Below, piece after piece: positions 1 to 8,385 of a DNA stretch of 54,798 bases. Below the pieces are notes generated by a model that saw nothing but the letters and a program-made list of their open reading frames with translations, did no database searches and had not been told where the DNA came from. Within the stretch, counting starts at the first letter, position 1; each line of letters opens with the position of its first letter. The DNA is from an uncultured bacterium (lineage in GTDB: Bacteria; Verrucomicrobiota; Kiritimatiellia; RFP12; UBA1067). The DNA lies in the NCBI GenBank assembly GCA_902776615.1, contig CACYQU010000014.1:1-54798 (forward strand), given 5' to 3'. The position numbers and the translations under genes are program-made.

Positions 1-37
1 GAGGCGGATTCGCCGCGCAAGAAACAGGGGAAACGAC

Positions 38-580
38 ATGTCACGAAAGCGTGAAGAGCAGGCAAAAGGCGGAGTTTCGCACGGCAAGTGCGACGCGCAC
101 ACCGTCCTTGTGGGCACATACAAGGGCGACCAGTTGACAGACTGGCGCGGATGGTACAACTACCCGATTTCGGACGACGACAAGATAACCGAGGCTGATG
201 CGGCGAAGATTGATGAGCTTTGGCTGTTCAAGGGCACGAAGGACGAGCGCCGCTACAAGGCGGAGTTCGTCGGCGTCAAGACGCGCAAGGAGCTGATTGA
301 CGAGTACGGTTATCCCGCGAAGGGCAAGGCTCACGCCGACAAGTACCTCCTCTTCAAGACGGCTTACAAGTACAGGCACAAGAACGCCGTTCCTGAAGAC
401 GCCGGGCGCGTAATCATTCGCACGAAGGACTTCGCGACCGCGCCAAAGGTGCGCAAGCAGCTCAAGGCGTATCTCGAATCGCCCGACCGCAACGACCCCG
501 ACCTCGCGAAGCGCCTCCCCGAAATAATCACCAAGCTCCGCCCCGAGCAACTCCGCGTCTGCGACGCCTCAGAGGTGTAA
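38..580 (+). CDS. Hypothetical protein next to a restriction-modification pair
   Basis: A 180-residue soluble protein that I do not recognise. There is no signal peptide or membrane segment. The N-terminal half (about residues 20-110) is rich in aromatic residues and alternates short beta-like stretches (VLVGTYKGDQ, ELWLFKG, YKAEFVGVKT, KYLLFKT), which could suit a small PUA/EVE-like barrel; the C-terminal third is helical and charged. That fold idea is inference only. A purine-rich ribosome site (caggggaaa) precedes the ATG. It ends 13 bases before the methyltransferase and is probably co-transcribed with it, so an accessory role in the restriction-modification island is possible. Codon use is GC-rich, unlike the two genes that follow. 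Confidence 0.6.
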   Translation: MSRKREEQAKGGVSHGKCDAHTVLVGTYKGDQLTDWRGWYNYPISDDDKITEADAAKIDELWLFKGTKDERRYKAEFVGVKTRKELIDEYGYPAKGKAHADKYLLFKTAYKYRHKNAVPEDAGRVIIRTKDFATAPKVRKQLKAYLESPDRNDPDLAKRLPEIITKLRPEQLRVCDASEV

Positions 581-593
581 AAATGCACAAGAC

Positions 594-1556
594 TTGATTG
601 CCGATGCACATCGTGACGGCAAGTTGGCCTGTGTCGAGATTTGTGCCGGCGCTGGAGGTCAAGCAATTGGCTTGGAGCGCGCAGGGTTTTCACATGTTGC
701 GCTTGTTGAATACGAACAAGAGTACTGTGATGTATTGAAAAAGAACAATCCACTATGGAATGTGATGTGCGCTGATGTCCGAAAATTCGACGGGCGGCCA
801 TACTCTGGTGTCGATTTGTTGGCTGGCGGAGTCCCTTGTCCTCCTTTTTCTGTGGCATCCAAACAGCTTGGAAAGGAAGATGAACGGGATCTTTTTCCTG
901 AAGCCTTGCGTCTGCTTGCCGAGATGAAGCCTCGTGCTGTCATGATAGAAAATGTCAGAGGGCTCCTTGATCCCAAGTTCGATAGCTACAGAGACGCCAT
1001 ATTGAGGCGAATCGACGAACTTGGATATGATGTTCAAATCAAACTGTTGCAGGCAAGTGATTATGGAGTTCCCCAAATAAGGCCAAGGGTGCTTATTGTG
1101 GGGATTAGAAAAGGCGAGAAAGGACATTTTTCATTTCCCCCGCCTAGGAAGAAGACCGCGCCTTCTGTTGGCGAAACATTACGTCCAATGATGGGGAGTC
1201 GCGGTTGGAGACATTTGGAGTCATGGGTCAAAAGGGCCAATAGGATCGCGCCAACAATAGTAGGCGGGAGCAAAAAGCATGGTGGTCCCGACTTGGGCCC
1301 GACGAGGGCTCGCAAGGCATGGGCAGAGCTTGGTGTGGATGGTCTTGGAATTGCCAATGAGCCGCCAAGTGAAGATTTTGAAGGAATGCCGCGTCTCACT
1401 AAGGAGATGCTTGCGACGATACAGGGCTTCCCTACCGACTGGGATTTCGGGAAAAAAAAGACTTCCGCTTGCAGAATGATCGGGAATGCGTTCCCGCCTC
1501 CTGTTGCAGAAGCAGTAGGTGTCCAAATAAAAAAAGGGTTGAACAATGAAAGATAG
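594..1556 (+). CDS. DNA (cytosine-5) methyltransferase, type II
   Basis: Transfers a methyl group from SAM to C5 of cytosine and protects DNA against the endonuclease encoded next. The m5C motifs appear in order: motif I EICAGAGGQAIGLERAGF (residues 15-32), motif IV GGVPCPPFS with the catalytic Cys of the PC dipeptide, motif VI ENVRG, motif VIII QIRPRVLIVGIR, and motif X RMIGNAFPPPVAEAVG at the C-terminus. The 320-residue length suits a minimal Dcm-family enzyme. The likely start is TTG at 594, since no ATG lies upstream in frame; TTG at 624 is an alternative that still keeps motif I. The gene overlaps the endonuclease start by 11 bases. It is visibly more AT-rich than the flanks, which suggests recent transfer. 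Recognition of GCCGGC is inferred from its partner. Confidence 0.93.
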   Translation: MIADAHRDGKLACVEICAGAGGQAIGLERAGFSHVALVEYEQEYCDVLKKNNPLWNVMCADVRKFDGRPYSGVDLLAGGVPCPPFSVASKQLGKEDERDLFPEALRLLAEMKPRAVMIENVRGLLDPKFDSYRDAILRRIDELGYDVQIKLLQASDYGVPQIRPRVLIVGIRKGEKGHFSFPPPRKKTAPSVGETLRPMMGSRGWRHLESWVKRANRIAPTIVGGSKKHGGPDLGPTRARKAWAELGVDGLGIANEPPSEDFEGMPRLTKEMLATIQGFPTDWDFGKKKTSACRMIGNAFPPPVAEAVGVQIKKGLNNER

Positions 1557-2418
1557 TGCATTGATAGCAAAAGCTCGCAAAGCTTTTCACAAGGCGTTGA
1601 TAGAAAAAGCAGTATTGTCGGTTGATGGCAAAGGCGTTGCATCCAACGCTGATGGAGGAAACAAGCCATCGTGTGCAATTGCGGCATTGGTCGCGGAAAA
1701 GCTTGGTGCAAAACGGGGCACGAAACTTCCTCCACAAAGCTCTGGTAGTTTATTCGAGGTTGAAGTGTGTCGCTTTATTGAGAACTGTTTCCCAAAATTG
1801 CAGCATCTTCGTCCAGGCAACTGGAAAGTAATGCATCTTGGAAACGGCAATGTAGTCAAAACAGCCAGCTTTGCTCAATATGCACATCTTTCCCATCTCG
1901 CAAAAGTACTTGAAGCAGATCATGAGCTTGCCGCCATGCTGGGCAACGATTATATGATTGCGCCAGACATCGTCATTTCTCGTGTTCCATGCTCTGACGA
2001 TGAGATAAATGAACCGATGAAGTTTGTCGATTCAAATGCCTGTCTCCAAGCCGATTTGCGCAAGAGTAACAACGAACTGCCTATTATGCATGCATCTATT
2101 TCCGCAAAATGGACAATGCGTAGCGACAGAGCGCAAAACAGTAGGACGGAGGCCTTGAATTTGATACGAAACAGAAAAGGCCGTTTGCCGCACATTGCGG
2201 TTGTTACAGGCGAACCGCTTCCGTCTAGACTAGCCTCTCTTGCTCTGGGTACAGGAGATTTGGATTGTGTCTATCATTTCGCGTTGTACGAGTTGATAGA
2301 TGCGGTCAAGTGTTATGGTAAAGACGGACGCGAAGATATAATAGATCAATTAGAATCATTAGTTTCCGGAAAACGCCTTAAAGATATTTCAGATATCCCG
2401 CTCGACCTATGTTGTTGA
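1546..2418 (+). CDS. Type II restriction endonuclease, NgoMIV family (predicted GCCGGC)
   Basis: This 290-residue protein resembles NgoMIV of Neisseria (about 286 residues) along most of its length, judged from memory of that sequence. Shared blocks include VSNADG near the N-terminus, QHLRPGNW, QYAHL, the catalytic stretch PDIVISR (active-site Asp), HASISAKWTMRSDRAQN (catalytic Lys and following Ser/Asp), RNRKGRLPHI, ALGTGDLDCVYHFALYEL, and the terminal GKRLKDISDIPLDL. NgoMIV is a tetrameric enzyme that cuts G^CCGGC, so the same specificity is expected here. The ATG lies inside the 3' end of the methyltransferase gene, indicating translational coupling. GCCGGC occurs repeatedly in this window, so the chromosome must be methylated. 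Low GC compared with the neighbours supports horizontal acquisition. Confidence 0.93.
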   Translation: MKDSALIAKARKAFHKALIEKAVLSVDGKGVASNADGGNKPSCAIAALVAEKLGAKRGTKLPPQSSGSLFEVEVCRFIENCFPKLQHLRPGNWKVMHLGNGNVVKTASFAQYAHLSHLAKVLEADHELAAMLGNDYMIAPDIVISRVPCSDDEINEPMKFVDSNACLQADLRKSNNELPIMHASISAKWTMRSDRAQNSRTEALNLIRNRKGRLPHIAVVTGEPLPSRLASLALGTGDLDCVYHFALYELIDAVKCYGKDGREDIIDQLESLVSGKRLKDISDIPLDLCC

Positions 2419-2804
2419 CCGTAAATCAAGCCGCTGCGCTATTTCGCGCCGCGCTGCCGAAGGAACAGAAGGAAGAGCGGGTGTTCGTGTTGCCGCTCGA
2501 TGCGAACGGCAAGGTTCTTGCCAAGCCGATTCTGGTCTCTGTCGGCAACGAGGACGGAACGACGGCGATTGACCCTGGTGCGATTTTCCGCGCGGCGTTC
2601 AAGGCCGGTGCGGAGGAAATCATCGTCGCCCACAACCATCCTTCGGGCGACCCCACGCCGAGCAAGGCCGACCGCGAAACCACTGCGAAACTCAATGATG
2701 GCGCAAAACTCGTTGGACTTGAACTGCTCGACCACATCATTCTTGGCGCACCGGAATCAGCCAACGGCCTCGGCTATGTGTCGATGGCAGAGCTTCTTGA
2801 GTAA
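2409..2804 (+). CDS. RadC-like JAB/MPN-domain protein
   Basis: A 131-residue protein equal to the C-terminal JAB domain of RadC. The metal-binding signature is clear: HNHPSGDPTPSKAD (residues about 75-88), followed by LLDHIILG. The N-terminal helix-hairpin-helix part of chromosomal RadC is absent, as in the short versions carried by plasmids, phages and defence islands. The biochemical role of RadC proteins is unsettled; the fold is that of Zn-dependent JAMM hydrolases. The start codon overlaps the end of the endonuclease gene by 10 bases, so it belongs to the same transcript. Base composition returns to GC-rich here. Its placement suggests it travelled with, or was captured by, the restriction-modification island. 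Confidence 0.85.
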   Translation: MLLTVNQAAALFRAALPKEQKEERVFVLPLDANGKVLAKPILVSVGNEDGTTAIDPGAIFRAAFKAGAEEIIVAHNHPSGDPTPSKADRETTAKLNDGAKLVGLELLDHIILGAPESANGLGYVSMAELLE

Positions 2805-2812
2805 AAAAAACC

Positions 2813-2914
2813 AGGGCCTGTCCCCGGTTTTCCTTCGATACCGAGTCCATCGTGGTGACAATCGAGAAACGGTAGGTTGGCGCGTCGAGAAAAACTAGCG
2901 CCTGTCCCCGGTCC
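2813..2914. repeat. Two copies of the CCTGTCCCCGG palindrome-type repeat
   Basis: At 2813-2828 and 2898-2914 the spacer holds GGCCTGTCCCCGGT and GCGCCTGTCCCCGGTCC, which are half or imperfect forms of the GGGGACAGGCCCC element seen again at 4465-4477 and six times between 13.7 and 15.2 kb. The stretch between them has no gene that I can support. Confidence 0.7.
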
Positions 2915-2943
2915 ATTCTGCGTGATTTGCCCAAAAGCGCCAT

Positions 2944-2980
2944 CGCAAATGGCAGATTCCGCCAGAATGTGCCATTTGCG
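2944..2980. repeat. 11-bp inverted repeat upstream of the ATPase gene
   Basis: CGCAAATGGCA at 2944-2954 is repeated in reverse complement (TGCCATTTGCG) at 2970-2980, with a 15-base loop. There is no T run behind it, so an operator or a leftover of a mobile element is as likely as a terminator. It lies about 40 bases ahead of the predicted -10 of the next gene. Confidence 0.6.
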
Positions 2981-2993
2981 TTGGCAGATTCGG

Positions 2994-3023
2994 TTGACTT
3001 CCAGCCCCTTATTATGCTAGAAT
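2994..3023 (+). promoter_or_regulatory. Promoter of the DUF4143 ATPase gene, leaderless type
   Basis: TTGACT (2994-2999), 18 bases, then TAGAAT (3018-3023) preceded by TGC, an extended -10. The start codon at 3031 begins 8 bases after the -10, so transcription should begin at or one base before the ATG. No ribosome binding site is present. Confidence 0.6.
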
Positions 3024-3030
3024 ATGCGCC

Positions 3031-4200
3031 ATGAAAGCCATAAAGAGATGTATACCGCCATATGAAGAAAGCTTCTTTCTTCTTGGACCTCGCGGAACTG
3101 GCAAGACCACGTGGCTCAAGGCGCAGTACAACGACGCCGTTGTAATCGACTTGCTTAAGCCAGATGTTTTCAGGACTTTCCAGCCAAGGCCCGAGAGCCT
3201 TGTCGATGTCGTGAAAGGCAATGCGCAGGCACGCTGCTTTGTGCTTGACGAAATTCAGAAAGTGCCCGAATTGCTCAGTGTTGTGCATTCGCTCATAGAA
3301 GAGCATCTGGGGCTGCAGTTCATATTGACAGGCTCAAGCGCTCGCAAGATAAGGCGCTCTGGCGCGGATCTGCTGGCCGGGCGGGCTGTACGAAAGACAA
3401 TGCATCCCTTTATTGCGAGCGAATTGGGGGAGGACTTTTCTCTGGATGATGCTTTGCGGTATGGTACGCTTCCGGTGGTTTGCGGTGCGCGCAGAAAAGA
3501 TGCGGCACTCTCGGCCTACATAGATTTGTATCTTCGCGAGGAAATTCAGCAAGAGGGGCTTGTCCGAACGCTTGCCCCTTTTACGCGTTTTCTCGAATCA
3601 GTCTCGTTTTCGCATGGTTCTCGGCTTGTTTCAAGCGCAATAGCCAGAGATTGCTGTGTTGGGAGGACGACGGTCGACGGTTACCTGAAGATATTGTTCG
3701 ATCTGATGATAGCTTCCACGCTGCCGGTTTTTTCGAAAAGGGCGAAGCGGGCCATGGCGGCCACGGCCAAATTCTATTTCTTTGATACCGGCGTATTCCG
3801 CACATTGCGCCCAAAGGGTCCGCTTGACCGTCCGTATGAAATCGACGGTGCCGCGCTTGAGGGGTTGGTGTTTCAGCATCTGGCGGCATACCTCGATTAT
3901 TCATCGCGGCGAGAGAGTCTTTATTGCTGGCGAACCGCCGAAGGCAAGGAAGTGGATTTTGTCATCTACGACGACAATGATTTTGTTGCGCTTGAAGTCA
4001 AGAACGCCGCACGACTTGATTCACGGGATTTTGCCGGTCTCAAGGCGTTTCAATCAGACTATCCAGAAGCGAGGGTTGTGCTGCTCTACAGGGGTGAGAC
4101 GCAATATATGCATGGAAACGTGCTTGTCGTCCCTGTCGCCAAATATCTTTCCAATCTCGTGCCAGGCAATCGGTCGCCGGACGTCGCCTGGCGCAGATGA
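3031..4200 (+). CDS. AAA-type ATPase with DUF4143 C-terminal domain
   Basis: A 389-residue member of the common family with an N-terminal AAA ATPase and a C-terminal DUF4143 domain. Visible motifs are Walker A GPRGTGKTT (about residues 19-27), Walker B CFVLDEIQ, and sensor FILTGSSARK followed by LLAGRA. The DUF4143 part contains EVDFVIYDD and FVALEVKN, which resemble a PD-(D/E)XK nuclease core. Members often sit in accessory regions and their cellular role is not established. The gene stands alone between two repeat-bearing spacers. It has no Shine-Dalgarno sequence and follows the promoter directly. Confidence 0.88.
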   Translation: MKAIKRCIPPYEESFFLLGPRGTGKTTWLKAQYNDAVVIDLLKPDVFRTFQPRPESLVDVVKGNAQARCFVLDEIQKVPELLSVVHSLIEEHLGLQFILTGSSARKIRRSGADLLAGRAVRKTMHPFIASELGEDFSLDDALRYGTLPVVCGARRKDAALSAYIDLYLREEIQQEGLVRTLAPFTRFLESVSFSHGSRLVSSAIARDCCVGRTTVDGYLKILFDLMIASTLPVFSKRAKRAMAATAKFYFFDTGVFRTLRPKGPLDRPYEIDGAALEGLVFQHLAAYLDYSSRRESLYCWRTAEGKEVDFVIYDDNDFVALEVKNAARLDSRDFAGLKAFQSDYPEARVVLLYRGETQYMHGNVLVVPVAKYLSNLVPGNRSPDVAWRR

Positions 4201-4244
4201 ACCGTATCGCCATCGTTCTTTCTGCGCGTGAAGTTGCACCCTGG

Positions 4245-4430
4245 GGTGGCGGGTCTGGCGAGTAGAGGTGGCAGGTCTAGCGTATAGAGGTGGCAGGTCT
4301 GGCGGCTAGAGGTGGCAGGTCTGGTGCGCAGAGGTGGCAGGTCTGGCGGCCAAGGGTGGCAGGTCTAGCGGCTAGGGGTGGCAGGTCTGGCTGCTAGAGG
4401 TGGCAGGTATGGCTGCTAGAGGAGGCAGGG
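4245..4430 (+). repeat. 22-bp tandem repeat array, nine copies (array 1)
   Basis: Units start at 4245, 4267, 4289, 4311, 4333, 4355, 4377, 4399 and 4421, an exact 22-base period. The left part, GGTGGCAGGTCTRG, is nearly invariant; the last eight bases vary (CG/CT, then NNYAGA). The ninth copy is degenerate (GGAGGCAGGGG). The same unit occurs in reverse orientation at 50100-50275. No spacers separate the units, so this is not CRISPR. The period does not fit a reading frame. Confidence 0.95.
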
Positions 4431-5254
4431 GAAGGCCCCACACCTGGGAGAGCGGGCGACTAGTGACTGTCCCCGGTAACTTCATCAGCAACATCTTTAA
4501 AGAGGGCGAACTGGACAGGGATTCAGTTTATGCAAAAAATGCATATACTGCCAGTGACGGCAAGACATATCAGGTCGCATACTATAACCTTGATGTAGTT
4601 ATATCGGTTGGTTATCGTGTCAAATCAGTCCAAGGCACCCATTTTAGGCAATGGGCAACTGGCGTGTTGAAAGAATATTTAATACGCGGATATGCAGTCA
4701 ACACACGGTTGGCTTTGCTTGAAGACAAGGTGGATCGCCGTCTCGCCCAGCACGATCAGGCAATTGTCGAGCTTAAAGACAAGGTCGATTTCTTTGTACA
4801 GACGAAACAGCCGCCGCTACAGGGCGTGTTCTATGACGGGCAGCTGTGGGACGCGCGGGCGCTTGCGCTGAAGCTGATAGGGCGCGCGAAGAGGTCGCTG
4901 ATCTTGATTGACAACTGGGCGACGACCGAGGTTCTTGATCTCTTCGCGAAGAAGCGCAAGGGTGTGAAGGTAACGATTGTCACATCGGAGCACTGCGACA
5001 AGAAGCATGTGCCGCACCGCAAGATTTCAGACGCCGATATTGCGACCTTCAACGCACAGTACCCTGCGCTCGCCGTGCGCTACAACGAAACCTTCCACGA
5101 CCGCTTTCTCATAATCGACGACAAGGAGCTGTATCTCATCGGAGCATCGCTCAAAGACCTCGGGCGCAAGTGCTTCGCATTCACAAACCTTGACTCTGCC
5201 GAAATCACCCGCATCAAGAGGTCTGCGTTCGGGGTCAGTGCGAATGTCGATTAG
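4400..5254 (+). CDS. RhuM-family protein, 5'-truncated, with a PLD-like C-terminal domain
   Basis: Residues 28-110 match the RhuM (virulence protein) family: NIFKEGELD, YYNLDVVISVGYRV and THFRQWATGVLKEYL. The usual first 40 or so residues, with the WLTQ.. DNA-binding segment, are missing; the coding frame runs back instead into the 22-bp repeat array. The apparent GTG start at 4400 lies inside a repeat unit; GTG at 4463 is an alternative. A short coiled coil (LLEDKVDRRLAQHDQ) follows. Residues 145-284 look like a phospholipase-D-type module (SLILIDNW, HDRFLIIDD, LIGASLKDLG), as in ORF6N/RhuM fusions of Bacteroidetes. A copy of the CTGTCCCCGG element lies exactly where homology begins, so the gene was probably cut by rearrangement and may be inactive. 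Confidence 0.7.
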   Translation: MAGMAARGGRGRPHTWESGRLVTVPGNFISNIFKEGELDRDSVYAKNAYTASDGKTYQVAYYNLDVVISVGYRVKSVQGTHFRQWATGVLKEYLIRGYAVNTRLALLEDKVDRRLAQHDQAIVELKDKVDFFVQTKQPPLQGVFYDGQLWDARALALKLIGRAKRSLILIDNWATTEVLDLFAKKRKGVKVTIVTSEHCDKKHVPHRKISDADIATFNAQYPALAVRYNETFHDRFLIIDDKELYLIGASLKDLGRKCFAFTNLDSAEITRIKRSAFGVSANVD

Positions 5255-5312
5255 CCACCGAAAGTCGCTTTTGAGAATCAGACCATAGTGGGAAAATCGG
5301 TCTCTATCATGC

Positions 5313-5573
5313 ATGCTCCCTGCGGGTGACGGCGGGGCAAGCGAGGCGAAAGATTCGCAGATTCAATGCCAATGCTGGGCGGTAACAAAGTCGGGCAATC
5401 GGTGTAAGCGCCGCGCTCGACCAAATGAAAGATATTGCAAGCAACATTCGGCGGGTGTGTCACCCACAAAACAAGTTTCCCGTTGTCGTTCAATGACAGA
5501 GGCTGGAACGCAATGCCAAGAAAAACCAGTTGATGGCAAATGCTATTGCTCAAAACATTTGGGCGGCAGGTAG
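5313..5573 (+). CDS. Small Cys-rich protein, two DUF5763-like modules
   Basis: An 86-residue protein with two copies of a C-x6-G-x2-C-x(n)-YC-x2-H motif: CWAVTKSGNRCKRRA..RYCKQH and CRSMTEAGTQCQEK..CYCSKH. The spacing suggests two small zinc-binding units. The repeat resembles DUF5763, whose function is unknown. There is no signal peptide. The start is uncertain: ATG at 5313 is used here because the first module begins about 17 residues later. No clear promoter or ribosome site is visible, and the gene follows the truncated RhuM gene by 58 bases, so it may be a passenger of the accessory region. Confidence 0.55.
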   Translation: MLPAGDGGASEAKDSQIQCQCWAVTKSGNRCKRRARPNERYCKQHSAGVSPTKQVSRCRSMTEAGTQCQEKPVDGKCYCSKHLGGR

Positions 5574-5787
5574 GGCAAAGACATGGGTATAGCGCCGGCT
5601 TTCGTGGTCGCGCGCAAGCGCCCCCACTCCACCCACTCACCCACTCCTCCACTCCCCCCACTTCGCGGACTTTGCGAACTTTGCGTGAGGCAGACACTTC
5701 TTTGCGCGGCACTGCGCAAGCGTTTCTCACCCAGTGGGGTGACAAAAACTATTTTTACTTTTCCCCCTTGCGCGCGAACACGAATTA
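5574..5787. other. Intergenic stretch with C-rich and CTTTGCG repeats
   Basis: No gene is supported here. It holds a C-rich run of CACTCC/CACCCACTC units (about 5630-5660) and a double ACTTTGCG motif (about 5668-5687) that resembles a spacer at 53281-53310. Confidence 0.6.
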
Positions 5788-5812
5788 TGGTATGATACAA
5801 CTCGTCAAGGAG
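5788..5812 (+). promoter_or_regulatory. Extended -10 and ribosome binding site of the GLUG protein gene
   Basis: TGGTATGAT (5788-5796) is an extended -10, and AAGGAG (5807-5812) sits 8 bases before the ATG at 5821. Unlike the leaderless genes, this one has room for a short leader with a good Shine-Dalgarno sequence. Confidence 0.6.
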
Positions 5813-5820
5813 TTAACAGA

Positions 5821-8376
5821 ATGAAAAAACTATTAATCCTCGCGCTCACAAGCGCTTTCGTGGCCGCAGCAAATGCGGCTGGAGATTGGTTCAGAGTAGC
5901 CGTTAGCGGCTCAACCCAAATAACGACTGACGCAACATGGTCGACAACGCCTGCGGCCGCAAATGTTGCCGATGGAGTCATCAGCATCGATGAAGATGTT
6001 GACACGGCGCTTGAGCTCACACCGGATGCGCTATCTCCGGATGCTCAGACAAATACGGTCGTGACGGTTGCGGCGACTTTTACGGCGATTAGCGATGTTC
6101 CAGGAAATTTGACCGGTGCGACGACCGCGCTCACCGTCGCTAAAGAGAATAATGTAGATTACTACTTCTATTGGGACGGCGACTCGTGGGAGAAGATTAC
6201 CACAGTATCACCGACGCTCAACACGCCCGTGACGGTGAGGATTGAACTTGACAACACCAGCACGACCGGCACCACGGCGACGATCAAGGTTGATGGAACA
6301 ACCGTTGCCACCGTGGTGAAGGGAACCAAGACCAAAGTGAGCGGTCTTGCGTTTGCTGGCACTGGTAAGATTGGTAACATCAATGCCGATTACACCAAGG
6401 CCTATGCGTCATATGACACCACTTATTATGCTTCGACGGCCGATGCTGTTACGGCAAAGGGTGCTAACTCTGGCGACATCACGCTTTACGATCATGGCGC
6501 GGGAGTCCAGTTGCCGAGTGATCCCAACAAGTACTATTATTCCAAGGCCAGTGGCAATAATACCATTCTTGGCGTCTTCCCCGCTTCTGGCTCTGGCACT
6601 GCACAGGATCCGTACACGATTGGCAACCTTGAAGACCTTACGGCGTTCCGGCAGTATGTCGCTGCTGGCATTACAACGCAGGGCAAAACATTTACTCAGA
6701 CCGCCAACATTGACATGGCCAGCGCTGGTGCGTTCGCAGGTATCGGAACTTACGACGCGAATCCGACCAATGGTGTGCCTTTCACTGGAACTTATGATGG
6801 CGGCAACTACAAGATTTCCAATGTGACGATGACCGGCCGCAACTACGGCGGTATCTTCAACCAGGTCAACGGCGGCACGATCAAGAACCTCACCGTCGAG
6901 AACATTTCGACCGCCGCGACATCGGGGGAGTTTGGCTATGCCATCGTTGGTAATGCCGGTAATGGTGCGACGCTCGAAAATCTTACTGCGGCTGGCGCGT
7001 TCCTCTCGGCTGAGAAGCCTGGAACCCACAATATGGCCGGTATCATCGTTCGCGCGTGCGGCGGTGGTGTGAGTGGTACGCTGATTACGAACTGCACGAA
7101 CAACGCAACCATCTACGGCGACTATACGAAATTGGGCGGAATCTGCGCGCTTACCCAGTATAAGGTGTCTGGCGGTTCGGTCACGTTTGATGGTTGCGTT
7201 AACAATGGTACGCTTGTCTCTGCAAGAACTTCTCAGGCGAATGCATCAAGCCAGATTACTGGCATTGCCGGTATTGTAGGCTATACGGCTGATGCGACCG
7301 TGCTGAAGGACTGCGTGAACAATGGTACAATTACGGTTGCGCTTGCTGATCAGAAGGTTGGAGAGTTGGTAGGCAGCGGTGGTGTTGAGGCCAATGGCTC
7401 CCTTACTGACGCAGGTGGCAACAAGGCCGACGCGACGAAGAAGATGGTCCATACTCGTGGCGTTGTAACCGGCTTCCAGTATGCGACGGTTGATGATGGC
7501 GTTGCTACGACAGTGACGAGTCTCGCAAAGGGCAACACCTACCTCCTCGAGGGCAATGTTGCCGCTTCTGAAACGCCAGTCTTCACCCTCGCGGCCAAAA
7601 ATGATTATATTGCGTTCAACACGAACGGCTACATGTTCGCCGGAATGGTCGCAGCTGGATCAGGCCTTGTTGCGAAGCCCACGACTTCGGATGCCATCAT
7701 AACCTATACGGCTGATGATGGATATGAAGTTGTTTCCACCGCTGAGACGACGCTAGTCGCTGTACCGCAGAACTGCAAGGCGTCGCAACTCATCGATACG
7801 AGCAATCGTGCTAGTAAGGATTTGCTTAGAGTTTTTAACAAGGCAGCAAAAAAGTACTATCAGTGGGAGTATGACGGCAAAGGCGGGTGGACACCGAATA
7901 ATGTCGTGCAGGATGCGGACAATGTTGTTGTAACGCCTGCCGCAGACACAGTTGACCTCACTCGCGGCGAGGCGGTCTGGGTGACTCTTACGGACACAAG
8001 CAAGCCGATTAAACTCAACGCGGTCTACACGGATGATCCTGTTGAAGTCGCTGTTTCGATCGGGTACAACCTTGTCGCACCGGCGCTCAAGGAGGATGGG
8101 AAGCCGTTTGCACTGTCCAGTTTGACCGTTAAGAATGGTGGCTCGTTTAACGATAAGGATATGATCGTAATCCCTGGCGCTACCGCTCCTATCAACTGCG
8201 TCCGTAAGGATAACGAGTGGAAGGTGTACAGAGTTTCTGGCACTGAAACGCCTTCTGGAATGCCTGCGGGGTGGGGTGGTATTGCAACAGGAGGTAAGTA
8301 TGAGGATGCCCCAGCCATTCCTAGAGGCACAGGTTTCTTCTTTGTGTCGAAGGAAGAGAAGACAATTGAACTTTAA
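5821..8376 (+). CDS. Large secreted protein with GLUG-type repeats
   Basis: An 851-residue exported protein. Residues 1-20 form a classic signal peptide ending ANA-AG. Residues 30-180 are a beta-rich, LamG-like region (DYYFYWDGDSWEKI..TATIKVDGTTV). Residues 260-500 carry glycine-rich repeats of the GLUG kind, for example YGGIFNQVNGGTIKNLTVEN, GICALTQYKVSGG and IAGIVGYTADATVLKDCVNN, found in bacterial surface and adhesin proteins. The last 200 residues form a separate beta-rich domain (GYNLVAPALKEDGKP.. RGTGFFFVSKEEK). No PEP-CTERM or membrane anchor is visible at the C-terminus. It is likely a cell-surface or matrix protein; its ligand is unknown. Two more secreted proteins follow on the same strand. 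Confidence 0.75.
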   Translation: MKKLLILALTSAFVAAANAAGDWFRVAVSGSTQITTDATWSTTPAAANVADGVISIDEDVDTALELTPDALSPDAQTNTVVTVAATFTAISDVPGNLTGATTALTVAKENNVDYYFYWDGDSWEKITTVSPTLNTPVTVRIELDNTSTTGTTATIKVDGTTVATVVKGTKTKVSGLAFAGTGKIGNINADYTKAYASYDTTYYASTADAVTAKGANSGDITLYDHGAGVQLPSDPNKYYYSKASGNNTILGVFPASGSGTAQDPYTIGNLEDLTAFRQYVAAGITTQGKTFTQTANIDMASAGAFAGIGTYDANPTNGVPFTGTYDGGNYKISNVTMTGRNYGGIFNQVNGGTIKNLTVENISTAATSGEFGYAIVGNAGNGATLENLTAAGAFLSAEKPGTHNMAGIIVRACGGGVSGTLITNCTNNATIYGDYTKLGGICALTQYKVSGGSVTFDGCVNNGTLVSARTSQANASSQITGIAGIVGYTADATVLKDCVNNGTITVALADQKVGELVGSGGVEANGSLTDAGGNKADATKKMVHTRGVVTGFQYATVDDGVATTVTSLAKGNTYLLEGNVAASETPVFTLAAKNDYIAFNTNGYMFAGMVAAGSGLVAKPTTSDAIITYTADDGYEVVSTAETTLVAVPQNCKASQLIDTSNRASKDLLRVFNKAAKKYYQWEYDGKGGWTPNNVVQDADNVVVTPAADTVDLTRGEAVWVTLTDTSKPIKLNAVYTDDPVEVAVSIGYNLVAPALKEDGKPFALSSLTVKNGGSFNDKDMIVIPGATAPINCVRKDNEWKVYRVSGTETPSGMPAGWGGIATGGKYEDAPAIPRGTGFFFVSKEEKTIEL

Positions 8377-8385
8377 CGCAGATGT

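Noticed and set aside
4245..4430. CRISPR array
   Set aside because: Units are contiguous with an exact 22-base period and no unique spacers; no cas genes nearby.
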